A DNA stretch of 6,345 bases from Clostridia bacterium (GTDB taxonomy: Bacteria; Bacillota_A; Clostridia; UBA1212), in assembly GCA_017464985.1 (NCBI GenBank), contig JAFTXL010000009.1, positions 1 through 6,345 on the forward strand. The letters are read 5' to 3'. The position numbers were made by a program, and so were the translations under genes. Positions 1 to 5,821 of the stretch are shown piece after piece (position 1 is the stretch's first letter; each line of letters starts with the position of its first letter). Below the pieces are notes generated by a model. It was not told the DNA's origin. It ran no database searches and was given only the letters and a program-made list of their open reading frames with translations.

Positions 1-38
1 ACAGCCTCTATTATTGTAATTTTTTTCGATCTTTTCAT
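1..38 (-). CDS. Start of an unidentified gene, cut by the window edge (possibly DUF4097 family)
   Basis: Only the first 12 codons are visible, reading MKRSKKITIIEA. The ATG overlaps the TGA of the upstream membrane protein gene in an ATGA arrangement. A strong GGGGGAG ribosome binding site lies about 5 nt before it, so translation start here is convincing and coupled to the upstream gene. The basic start turning hydrophobic fits an N-terminal membrane anchor or signal. In many clostridia the gene after a DUF1700 protein encodes a DUF4097 putative adhesin-like protein with a similar start. That identity is inferred from context only, because too little sequence is present to test it. Confidence 0.6.
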   Translation of the reverse strand, partial: MKRSKKITIIEA

Positions 39-394
39 TTTGACTCCCCCTTTCTGACAAAACATGCTTTAATGCCGAACAATATCTTTTTACTTAAAAT
101 TAAAATATATTTTGCTATTTGATTAAATCCAAAGAATAATAAAATCGTTATTCCCGCGCACACAAGCCCTGCTCCTAAAAACAAAAAGCCTTGCGCAATT
201 TTGCCGGCAGAAATGAAAACAACAGCACAAATAATACCTGCCACTGAACCTGCCGCAAAAGAAATGACTACTGAATACAGTACCGCGATAAAAGCCCAAA
301 TAACTATGTAAACCGCCAAAACGACAATCACGGCAGATGCAATCAACGGCAGCCACACAGGTGAACCTAAAATCAGCAAAACTATTTCCCACAT
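35..394 (-). CDS. DUF1700-type membrane protein lacking its N-terminal HAAS domain (truncated)
   Basis: The 119-residue product is almost all membrane helix, with about three or four segments between residues 4 and 92, and ends in a basic tail with the CFVRK motif. The SPVWLPL start, the GAGLVCAGITILLFFG stretch and this tail resemble, from memory, the C-terminal half of DUF1700/HAAS proteins of clostridia. Those proteins normally carry an N-terminal soluble HAAS domain of about 80 residues and follow a PadR regulator. Here that domain is absent. An in-frame TAG sits directly before the ATG, no Shine-Dalgarno sequence precedes it, and the stop of a Crp/Fnr gene lies 14 nt upstream. The ORF itself is open and its 3' end is coupled to the next gene. 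It may be a remnant whose 5' half was lost, or a weakly translated short form. Confidence 0.65.
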   Translation of the reverse strand: MWEIVLLILGSPVWLPLIASAVIVVLAVYIVIWAFIAVLYSVVISFAAGSVAGIICAVVFISAGKIAQGFLFLGAGLVCAGITILLFFGFNQIAKYILILSKKILFGIKACFVRKGESK

Positions 395-408
395 CTATAT
401 AAATATTT

Positions 409-1068
409 TCAAAATAGTTCAAAATGTTTTCTGTGACTTTCGAGAATTCCTTCGTTGCGAAGCTTACTTATTTCCGCAGACAAACCGCTTCGGTCAACTT
501 CAAGATAATCAGCGAGTTCTTGACGGTCAAAAGGTATATCAAAGCTGTTGCTTCCCGTTTTCTTTGATTGAAACATCAGATATGCCATCAGCTTTTCTCT
601 TGTGGAACGCTTTGAGATAATCTCTATTTTTTGGTGAAATGCAATTATTTTTGCTGCCAAATCTTTCATTAGATTAAAGATTAACTGCTGATGAAAACCG
701 CAGTTTTGGGTACAGATGTGTAAAATATGATTGCAATCTATCAGCATAACCTCACAAGGTTCGTTCGCTATTACCGCGACAGGGATTGAACGGATTTCAG
801 CACAGGCAAAAGCTTCCGCAAATACCTGAGCAGGCTCTATAATGCTCAGGATGCTTCTATTTCCGTAGTAATCGACCTGAATAATCTGTGCAGACCCGGA
901 CAATACGATACCAATGTATTTTGCTGGGTTTCCTTCGGCGATGATGGTGTATTTTTTATCAAATTCTTGGACCCTCGCACCAAGGCAGCCAAGCAGCCTT
1001 ATTAAGTTTTCATCTTCAATTTGATCGAAAAGAGAGCATTTGCTTAAAATTTCAAAATATTTTTTCAT
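409..1068 (-). CDS. Crp/Fnr-family transcriptional regulator, HcpR-like by context
   Basis: This 219-residue protein has the full Crp/Fnr layout. A cyclic-nucleotide-binding-type beta-roll spans about residues 10-120 (AEGNPAKYIGIVLSGSAQI in the core), followed by a long dimerisation helix at about 125-155. A C-terminal winged helix-turn-helix follows at about 155-219, with DRQELADYLEVDRSGLSAEI forming the helix-turn-helix. It lacks an FNR-type N-terminal cysteine cluster, although seven cysteines are scattered through the sensor domain (C11, C28, C89, C105, C112, C119, C123). The start is fixed by a GGAG site 5 nt before the ATG. It is divergent from a 4Fe-4S ferredoxin-like gene and shares a palindrome with it. 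In anaerobes, HcpR-type regulators of nitric oxide/redox stress are known to control frdX-like and hcp genes. That specific identity is inferred from gene order; the family assignment is secure. Confidence 0.88.
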   Translation of the reverse strand: MKKYFEILSKCSLFDQIEDENLIRLLGCLGARVQEFDKKYTIIAEGNPAKYIGIVLSGSAQIIQVDYYGNRSILSIIEPAQVFAEAFACAEIRSIPVAVIANEPCEVMLIDCNHILHICTQNCGFHQQLIFNLMKDLAAKIIAFHQKIEIISKRSTREKLMAYLMFQSKKTGSNSFDIPFDRQELADYLEVDRSGLSAEISKLRNEGILESHRKHFELF

Positions 1069-1081
1069 ATTTTCTCCGTTT

Positions 1082-1095
1082 GTTGAAAATTCAAC
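1082..1095. promoter_or_regulatory. Palindromic operator GTTGA-N4-TCAAC between the Crp/Fnr and frdX genes
   Basis: The sequence GTTGAAAATTCAAC is a palindrome; with flanking bases the perfect arms TGTTGAA/TTCAACA run from 1081 to 1096 around a two-base centre. Its centre (1088.5) lies 41.5 bp before the start site predicted from the TATGAT box of the ferredoxin gene, the classic class II activator position. It also lies at about +8 to +23 of the predicted transcript of the regulator, where binding would block transcription. The half-site spacing is 2 bp shorter than the FNR consensus (TTGAT-N4-ATCAA), so a MarR-type protein is also a possible binder. The assignment is an inference from geometry. 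Confidence 0.6.
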
Positions 1096-1110
1096 ATAAT
1101 TGTCGCGTTC

Positions 1111-1139
1111 ATTATATTATGATAGGCCCAAAAGCGCAA
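1111..1139 (-). promoter_or_regulatory. Predicted promoter of the Crp/Fnr gene
   Basis: On the minus strand, TTGCGC (1134-1139) and a perfect TATAAT (1111-1116) are separated by 17 bp. Transcription would start near 1104, leaving a leader of about 35 nt that contains the 1081-1096 palindrome. Confidence 0.6.
1118..1123 (+). promoter_or_regulatory. Predicted -10 box of the frdX-like gene, activator-dependent type
   Basis: TATGAT lies 30 bp before the chosen start codon, with a predicted start site near 1130. No acceptable -35 hexamer is found 16-18 bp upstream; CATAAT is at that place. The palindrome sits there at -41.5 instead, as expected for a promoter needing a bound activator. Confidence 0.5.
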
Positions 1140-1153
1140 GGAGGATAATGGCT

Positions 1154-1852
1154 ATGCTTCGAAAGATCATAAAAATTGATGAAGAAAAATGCAACGGTTG
1201 CGGTGCCTGTGCTGCCGCTTGTCATGAAGGTGCTATTGATATGATAAACGGCAAGGCGAAGCTCACGCGAGAGGATTATTGTGACGGACTCGGCGATTGC
1301 CTGCCGGCATGTCCCACAAACGCTATCACATTTGAAGAAAGGGAAGCCCCTGCTTACGATGAGAACGCAGTTCGTGAGGCGAAGATGAAAAAGTTTGGTG
1401 TAAAGCTGCCCTGCGGTTGCCCCGGAACACAGTCCAAGTCTATCGATCGTGAGGCTCCGACTTCGCCAGGAAAGGCAGTGACTGTTACAAGTCAGCTTTC
1501 ACAATGGCCTTGTCAGATCAAACTCGTACCTGTGAATGCTCCGTATTTTGAAGATGCGAATCTTCTTATCGCCGCTGACTGTACGGCATATGCTTACGGC
1601 AACTTCCATAACGAGTTCATCCGCAACCACATTACCCTGATCGGATGTCCCAAGTTGGACGAGGGTGATTACGCCGAAAAGCTCACGCAGATTATTGCAA
1701 ATAACAATATTAAGAGCGTGAAGATTATCCGTATGGAAGTACCATGCTGCGGCGGTATTGAGAATGCAGCCAAGCGTGCCCTGCAAGCAAGCGGTAAGTT
1801 TATTCCGTGGCAGGTAGTGACTATTTCCACAGACGGAAAAATTCTTGAATGA
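1154..1852 (+). CDS. 4Fe-4S ferredoxin-like redox protein (frdX-like, HcpR-regulon type)
   Basis: The 232-residue product begins with a two-cluster ferredoxin domain. The first motif is complete (C13, C16, C19, C23). The second has C43, C49 and C53 followed by Pro54, with Leu46 where the second cysteine would be, so it may hold a 3Fe or labile cluster. A linker carries CGCPG (87-91). The C-terminal domain (about 113-232) has further cysteines at C120, C143, C165 and a PCCGG motif at 197-201, giving another possible cluster or thiol site. The start at 1154 was chosen because AAGGAGG (1138-1144) is 9 nt away; the ATG at 1148 is only 3 nt away, and anything further 5' lies before the predicted transcript start. 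Proteins of this layout occur next to hybrid-cluster protein genes and are controlled by HcpR in anaerobes. It probably passes electrons in redox or nitrosative stress response. The exact partner is unknown, and no hcp is visible here. Confidence 0.82.
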   Translation: MLRKIIKIDEEKCNGCGACAAACHEGAIDMINGKAKLTREDYCDGLGDCLPACPTNAITFEEREAPAYDENAVREAKMKKFGVKLPCGCPGTQSKSIDREAPTSPGKAVTVTSQLSQWPCQIKLVPVNAPYFEDANLLIAADCTAYAYGNFHNEFIRNHITLIGCPKLDEGDYAEKLTQIIANNNIKSVKIIRMEVPCCGGIENAAKRALQASGKFIPWQVVTISTDGKILE

Positions 1853-1888
1853 GTTCACAAAATCGCGTTAACGACCGTAAGATTTATC

Positions 1889-1907
1889 GTTTGCATATTA
1901 TGCAAAC
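1889..1907. promoter_or_regulatory. 19-bp palindrome upstream of the superoxide reductase gene
   Basis: GTTTGCATA and TATGCAAAC flank a single T, giving a perfect 9-bp inverted repeat 56 bp before the desulfoferrodoxin start. No T-run follows, so it is not a normal terminator. It overlaps TATTAT (1896-1901), a possible -10 box, but I could not find a convincing -35 partner. It is probably an operator or an RNA hairpin between two co-transcribed genes. The binding protein is unknown. Confidence 0.45.
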
Positions 1908-1962
1908 ACGGTACTGCTGATTTTAAAGAAATAAAATAATAAAAATATTGGAGGTTGATACC

Positions 1963-2343
1963 ATGAATAAAACCAGATTTTACATCTGCGAACACTGCGG
2001 TAACATTGTTGGCATGGTACACGATGCGGGTGTACCCCTTATGTGCTGCGGACAGAAAATGACAAAACTTGAAGCCGGGACGGTAGAAGCAAGCAGAGAA
2101 AAGCATATCCCTATTGTTATGGTTGACGGAAACACCGTAAAGGTTTCTGTAGGATCTGTTGCTCACCCTATGACCGAAGAGCACAGCATTACCTGGGTTT
2201 ATCTGCAAACTGACCGCGGAGGTCAGCGTAAGTGCATGATTCCCGGCACTGAACCGGCGGTAACTTTTGCTTTGACAGATGAAAAGCCGATTGCGGTATA
2301 CGCTTACTGTAATCTTCACGGTTTGTGGAAGGCAGATATTTAA
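1963..2343 (+). CDS. dfx: Desulfoferrodoxin (2Fe superoxide reductase)
   Basis: This enzyme reduces superoxide to hydrogen peroxide in the cytoplasm of anaerobes without making oxygen. The 126-residue length matches the family. The N-terminal desulforedoxin domain has the four iron ligands C9, C12, C28 and C29 (centre I). The C-terminal catalytic domain has the centre II ligands H48, H68, H74, H119 and C116, plus the catalytic Glu46-Lys47 in the EKHIP motif, and the end motif CNLHGLW. All key residues are present, so it should be active. The ATG was chosen because GGAGG lies 8 nt upstream; an in-frame TTG further 5' lies before that site. Rubredoxin, its usual electron donor, follows after 24 nt, so the two are almost certainly one transcript. 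A palindrome lies in the 110-nt gap before the gene. Confidence 0.96.
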   Translation: MNKTRFYICEHCGNIVGMVHDAGVPLMCCGQKMTKLEAGTVEASREKHIPIVMVDGNTVKVSVGSVAHPMTEEHSITWVYLQTDRGGQRKCMIPGTEPAVTFALTDEKPIAVYAYCNLHGLWKADI

Positions 2344-2367
2344 AAAATAGTAGTGGAGGTGAAACTA

Positions 2368-2526
2368 ATGAAATATGTATGTGATGTATGCGGCTGGGTT
2401 TACGATGAAGCAGTCGGAGATCCCGACAACGGAATTGCTCCGGGAACTAAATTCGAGGATCTTCCTGAGGATTTTGAATGCCCTATTTGCAGTGTTGGTA
2501 AAGATAACTTCAGCGTGGAAGAGTAA
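2368..2526 (+). CDS. rub: Rubredoxin
   Basis: The 52-residue product is a standard small rubredoxin, a one-iron cytoplasmic electron carrier. The iron ligands are C5 and C8 (CDVCGW) and C38 and C41 (CPIC). Other family marks are [22 protein letters not shown] in the middle and GKDNF near the end, apart from a Ser at position 42 where Gly is usual. GGAGG lies 8 nt before the ATG. It follows desulfoferrodoxin by 24 nt and is followed by a strong hairpin, so it closes the operon. It most likely passes electrons to the superoxide reductase; whether the upstream ferredoxin-like protein feeds it is unknown. Confidence 0.96.
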   Translation: MKYVCDVCGWVYDEAVGDPDNGIAPGTKFEDLPEDFECPICSVGKDNFSVEE

Positions 2527-2547
2527 TTGTCAAAATTCAACCAATCT

Positions 2548-2580
2548 AGAGGTCGGCTAACCATTGATTAGCCGACCTCT
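2548..2580 (+). terminator. Terminator-like hairpin after rubredoxin
   Basis: A perfect 13-bp stem (AGAGGTCGGCTAA with TTAGCCGACCTCT) closes a 7-base loop, 21 nt after the rubredoxin stop. The U-run expected after an intrinsic terminator is poor (TAGTC follows). It may therefore stop transcription weakly or protect the 3' end of the message. Confidence 0.65.
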
Positions 2581-2600
2581 TAGTCAAAGAGCTCGCAGGT

Positions 2601-2708
2601 TTAACTGAAGCGATCAGCGGCTGCCGGAACATAACCTAGTTCGGGTCCGTGTATTATAGCTGCCACTTCGGCTGCGAGACATCCTCTGTATTTATTTAAG
2701 TTTTTCAT
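2601..2708 (-). pseudogene. 35-codon ORF, possible N-terminal remnant of an ADP-ribosylglycohydrolase-like gene
   Basis: The ORF starts MKNLNKYRGCLAA and runs 35 codons to TAA. A GGAGAG element lies about 10 nt before the ATG. The NKYRGCL start resembles the N-terminus of ADP-ribosylglycohydrolase-family proteins (YRGCLLG..GDALG), and ELGYVP further on weakly recalls the next motif. The normal protein is about 250-300 residues, so at most a stub remains. The similarity is short and from memory; this could equally be a chance ORF in an otherwise gene-free stretch (2581-2730). Confidence 0.25.
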
Positions 2709-2734
2709 CTTCGAATTTCTCTCCGAAAAAAAAC

Positions 2735-2763
2735 GTGACCTGCCTGACATCAGCTGTTATAAT
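2735..2763 (+). promoter_or_regulatory. Predicted promoter of the 71-residue membrane protein gene
   Basis: A perfect TATAAT (2758-2763) is preceded, 17 bp upstream, by GTGACC (2735-2740), which matches TTGACA at four of six positions. Transcription would start near 2770, about 34 nt before the ATG. Confidence 0.5.
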
Positions 2764-2803
2764 AACATAAAAACAGAATATGTTAAAAAGGAGAACATAA
2801 TTC

Positions 2804-3019
2804 ATGTTACAAAAAGATTATGAAAAAGTATTTAATATAATCAGTGTCGTTTTAGTTTGCATTTTTGACGCAACGGTCATCTTAATATGCGTAGCTGTGC
2901 CGAAGGAAAATATTGCAGAATTTATTTGCTTGATTGCACTCAGTCTGGTTTCCTTTGTTTTAAGTATGGCACTTAATGCTGCTCTATTATCTGTTCGCAA
3001 AAAAGATAATAATGAATAA
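2804..3019 (+). CDS. Small two-helix membrane protein of unknown function
   Basis: I do not recognise this 71-residue protein. It has a short charged N-terminus (MLQKDYEK), a hydrophobic segment at about residues 9-32, a short polar turn (PKENIAE, 33-39), a second hydrophobic segment at about 40-64 and a charged tail (RKKDNNE). This predicts a helical hairpin in the membrane. AAGGAG lies 10 nt before the ATG and a promoter with perfect TATAAT is further upstream, so the gene is probably real and transcribed alone. It converges on the aldehyde dehydrogenase gene with a 37-nt gap in which I see no hairpin terminator. Confidence 0.65.
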   Translation: MLQKDYEKVFNIISVVLVCIFDATVILICVAVPKENIAEFICLIALSLVSFVLSMALNAALLSVRKKDNNE

Positions 3020-3056
3020 CCTTTTCACATGTTTACTCTGACTCTTTATGCACCAT

Positions 3057-4430
3057 TTATTTAAGAAACATTTTTAAAAGCTTTCCGTAAATCCCACGGT
3101 TATACGGCTGATAACGCATTGGAAGATCCATCCAGGTCTTTTTGTTTACAATGCTTTTTTTATGAGAAAAAGCATCGAATCCGTCCTTTCCGTGATATCC
3201 GCCCATACCGCTTTCACCTACACCGCCGAATGCCATTTCGCTTGTAGCAAGATGAATAATAGTGTCGTTAATGCAGCCGCCACCGTATGAAAGCCGCGCG
3301 GTTAGCTCCTTAATCCGCTTTTTGTCCTCAGAGAACAGATACAGCGCAAGCGGCTTCGGTTTATTTGCGAGAAGTGAATAAATATCATCAAAGCTGTCAA
3401 AAGTAAGAATCGGCATAATCGGCCCAAATATTTCCTCCTGCATAACGGCATCGTCCCATGTGACATTGTCCAACACCGTAGGCGCAATCTGCAGAGTTTC
3501 TTTTTTCACATCACCGCCGAGAACAGTTTTACTTTTATCTATCAATCTGCAGACACGTTCAAAATGCTTTTCGTTAATAATTTTGCCGTAATCGGGATTT
3601 TTCAGCGATTCCTCACCGTACTGTTTTTTTATTTGAGCACAGACTTCCTTTACAAATTCGTCCTTTACACTTTTATGACAAAGTATATAGTCAGGCGCAA
3701 CGCATGTCTGACCGCAGTTCAGATATTTTCCAAATACAATACGCTTTGCAGCAAGTTTTAATTTCGCTGTGCTGTCAACAATACAGGGACTTTTACCGCC
3801 GAGTTCAAGCACAACAGGAGTCAGATTTTCCGCGGTATGCCGTAGCACCTCTTTGCCGACATTCTGACTGCCGGTAAAGAATATAAAATCAAATTTCCTA
3901 TTCAGCAATTCCGCATTTTCTTCTCTTCCGCCGGTTACAGCCGCAACATATTCCGGCGAAAAACATTCAGCAATGATTTTCGAAATAACCGTACTTGTGG
4001 CAGGAGAATATGCGCTTGGCTTTACAATCGCTGTATTACCGGCAGCAATGGCATCCGCCAAAGGATCTATCGTAAGCAAAAACGGATAGTTCCACGGACT
4101 CATAATCAGTGTATTGCCATACGGAGAGGGTTTCTTATAGCTTCTTGACGCAAATTGAGCAAGAGGCGTGTACACAGTTTTTTCACGTGCAAACTTTCGT
4201 GTGTGACGAATCATATAACTGATTTCGGTAAGAGTCAGACCGACCTCGCACATAAAGCCTTCAAAATCACTTTTACCTAAATCTTTTGTCAGCGCTTCGC
4301 CGATTTCGGTTTCATATTTTTTTACGGTATCATACAGTTTTTTCAGCTTTTCGATACGAAATTTAACAGGCAGCGTCGCACCGCTTGCAAAAAATTTTCG
4401 CTTGCTTTCTAAAATCTGATCTATATTCAT
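3057..4430 (-). CDS. Class 3 (ALDH3-type) aldehyde dehydrogenase
   Basis: This is an NAD(P)-dependent enzyme oxidising aldehydes to acids, probably cytoplasmic or loosely membrane-bound. The 457-residue length and lack of an extra N-terminal segment fit the ALDH3 group, like Bacillus YwdH. Visible motifs are PWNYP (112-116, with the catalytic-site Asn114), cofactor-binding FFTGS (184-188), ELGGKSP with general base Glu209, the catalytic Cys243 in NCGQTC, and EEIFGP (332-337). All key residues are present. The C-terminal tail after residue 430 is basic and partly hydrophobic, as in membrane-associated ALDH3 members. The ATG is preceded by GGAG 7 nt away, placed inside the last codons of the alcohol dehydrogenase remnant, whose stop is 3 nt upstream. 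It is therefore last in the MarR-ADH-ALDH operon. The substrate is not evident; medium or long-chain aldehydes are an inference from the family. Confidence 0.93.
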   Translation of the reverse strand: MNIDQILESKRKFFASGATLPVKFRIEKLKKLYDTVKKYETEIGEALTKDLGKSDFEGFMCEVGLTLTEISYMIRHTRKFAREKTVYTPLAQFASRSYKKPSPYGNTLIMSPWNYPFLLTIDPLADAIAAGNTAIVKPSAYSPATSTVISKIIAECFSPEYVAAVTGGREENAELLNRKFDFIFFTGSQNVGKEVLRHTAENLTPVVLELGGKSPCIVDSTAKLKLAAKRIVFGKYLNCGQTCVAPDYILCHKSVKDEFVKEVCAQIKKQYGEESLKNPDYGKIINEKHFERVCRLIDKSKTVLGGDVKKETLQIAPTVLDNVTWDDAVMQEEIFGPIMPILTFDSFDDIYSLLANKPKPLALYLFSEDKKRIKELTARLSYGGGCINDTIIHLATSEMAFGGVGESGMGGYHGKDGFDAFSHKKSIVNKKTWMDLPMRYQPYNRGIYGKLLKMFLK

Positions 4431-4433
4431 AAT

Positions 4434-5290
4434 CTAACTCCAATCTGCAACCTTATAATAGAACATTTCAAGCTCTTTTGCCGTCATAAGCTTCGGCACC
4501 GGGTAAAGCGGATTTGCTTCTTTTGCGGCATGTTTTGCCATCTTCAGTATATCCTCTTTTTTAATACCCTTAAGTTTTTCCGGGATATTCATTCGTTTAT
4601 TCATTTCCCAAACCGCAGCAATAAATTTATCAGCTCCTGCTTTATATGCTGCCGTCAGCATGTTTTCACGGGCTGCGCGATTTGCACCGTCGATGCATGC
4701 CGTTTCGACATTATCAAAAATAAGTTTAACATCTTCAAGAGATAATCTTCTTGTTTCTTTACTGGTAGAACCGCCGATATATGCTTCTACAACATGAGTC
4801 AACGCATCCATCCCTGTAGCCGCTGTAAGATTCGGCGGCAAAGTATATGTAACCTCCGGATCAAGTACGGCATATGACGGAATCATTGTAAAATTGTTCA
4901 TTGTGTACTTATGCTTCTTATCACTGTCGGTAATAACCGCTGTAATTGTCACTTCACTGCCCGTCCCTGCAGTAGTTGGAATTGCTATAAGCATTGGAAT
5001 TTTACGAAGAACGCGCAGCAGACCTTTTAACTGATTTACAGACTTTTCAGGGTATGCAATACGTGCTCCTACTGCTTTGGCACAGTCCATAGAAGAACCG
5101 CAGTACTGCCGCTGTTTCTCAGTCCCTGATCCGTAACTAAAAGGACGGATTTTACTTTTTTCTCTTTCAGTAATTCCGTTATGTCTGCGATACTTTTATA
5201 TATTTTCGGTTCTCTGTACGGCAAAACAGGCAAAGCTAAATGAAAGCAAAACAGAAATACTCTGCAGAAAATCTTTGATACGATATTCAT
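4434..5290 (-). pseudogene. Iron-containing alcohol dehydrogenase, pseudogene with two internal deletions and a frameshift
   Basis: The family is about 390 residues long; only about 280 codons remain. The N-terminal piece (5290 to about 5116) has the normal LPYREPKIY start and the SVLLVTDQGLR strand, then leaves frame and stops at TAG (5071-5069). The correct sequence resumes at GSSMDCAKAVG (from about 5099) in another frame, so about 50 residues including most of the GGGS loop are missing. The second piece keeps TTAGTGSEVT and the iron ligands Asp and His of GMDALTH. Near 4634 it jumps in frame from LTAAYKAG to the C-terminal helices, losing about 70-75 residues with both remaining iron-ligand histidines (HAIAH...PHG region). 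An active enzyme is therefore not possible. The start overlaps the MarR stop as TAATG. Translation could restart at ATG 5090, but no ribosome binding site precedes it. Confidence 0.9.
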
Positions 5291-5742
5291 TACTCAGGAA
5301 TACCCTCCTTGCTGAGCTCACGCAAATTCGTCACGATTGACTCCAGCGCCTCATAAAAAACAGCGCGTTTTTCTTCCGTCAAATCCTTTCCGGCAATTTC
5401 TACCGCGCGATTTGCTCTCATTTTTACATGCTCTGCTGCTTCAAAACCTTTTTCAGTCAATTTAAAGCTGCCTCGGTAAAGATTCCGATTAACTCCCTCT
5501 TTAGTGACCAAACCTTTTTCCTCCATGATGGACATCATGCGGGACACATCGGATTTATCTCTGCCGCAATACTCACAGACTTTTGCCGCAGTAAGTCCTT
5601 CGGGATATTTTGCCATTGTTAAAAGATACACTGAATGTGTACCTCGAAGTCCGTATCTCTCCATCTCTTCAGCAGTCAGTTTGTGCCATTGCTTATATAT
5701 TTCAGAAATTGCAAAAGAAAAGTATTCAAACCTATCAATCAT
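5290..5742 (-). CDS. MarR-family transcriptional regulator
   Basis: The 150-residue protein has the MarR layout. N-terminal dimer helices span about 1-32, and a winged helix-turn-helix spans about 34-100 with the recognition helix around GRDKSDVSRMMSIMEEKG (60-77) and a wing at 80-95 (KEGVNRNLYRGSFKL). Long C-terminal dimer helices follow. The ATG at 5742 was chosen because GGAG lies 8 nt away; the in-frame TTG at 5748 is only 3 nt from it. It is the first gene of an operon with the alcohol dehydrogenase remnant (1-nt overlap, TAATG) and the aldehyde dehydrogenase. MarR proteins usually repress their own operon and respond to small phenolic, oxidant or aldehyde-like ligands. Two palindromes at its promoter fit autoregulation. 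The ligand is unknown. Confidence 0.9.
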   Translation of the reverse strand: MIDRFEYFSFAISEIYKQWHKLTAEEMERYGLRGTHSVYLLTMAKYPEGLTAAKVCEYCGRDKSDVSRMMSIMEEKGLVTKEGVNRNLYRGSFKLTEKGFEAAEHVKMRANRAVEIAGKDLTEEKRAVFYEALESIVTNLRELSKEGIPE

Positions 5743-5772
5743 TTTCAAAACTCCTTATCTTAAATGCAAAAG

Positions 5773-5800
5773 TTGACAGTTCAACATCTCGTGTTATATC
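5773..5800 (+). promoter_or_regulatory. Possible opposing promoter within the same inverted repeat
   Basis: Because the arms are inverted copies, the plus strand also carries TTGACA (5773-5778) and, 16 bp on, TATATC (5795-5800). Any transcript would start near 5807 and run toward the helicase, antisense to the membrane-protein remnant. No good coding start with a ribosome binding site follows closely, so its use is uncertain. Confidence 0.35.
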
Positions 5801-5821
5801 ACGCAGATGTTGAGCTGTCAA
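5793..5821 (-). promoter_or_regulatory. Promoter of the MarR-ADH-ALDH operon
   Basis: On the minus strand, a perfect TTGACA (5816-5821) and TATAAC (5793-5798) are separated by 17 bp. The start site would be near 5786, giving a 44-nt leader. One GTTGA-N4-TCAAC site overlaps the -35 box, the other covers about +1 to +14, so a bound protein would block initiation. Confidence 0.75.

Noticed and set aside
1100..1153. Longer start for the frdX-like protein at TTG 1100 or ATG 1148
   Set aside because: TTG 1100 lies upstream of the predicted transcription start and has no ribosome binding site. ATG 1148 is only 3 nt from the AAGGAGG, whereas ATG 1154 is at 9 nt.
1855..2319. Long open frame on the minus strand across the superoxide reductase gene
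   Set aside because: It is a shadow of desulfoferrodoxin, whose metal ligands are all present on the plus strand, and its product has no recognisable features.
2528..2541. A further GTTGA/TCAAC-type operator after rubredoxin
   Set aside because: The sequence contains AAAATTCAAC as at 1086-1095, but the left half is GTCA in place of GTTGA, so it is not a palindrome. It also lies after the last gene of the operon.
2375..2560. 61-codon plus-strand frame overlapping rubredoxin
   Set aside because: It is out of frame with the clear rubredoxin ORF at 2368-2526, which has a ribosome binding site and all four cysteine ligands.
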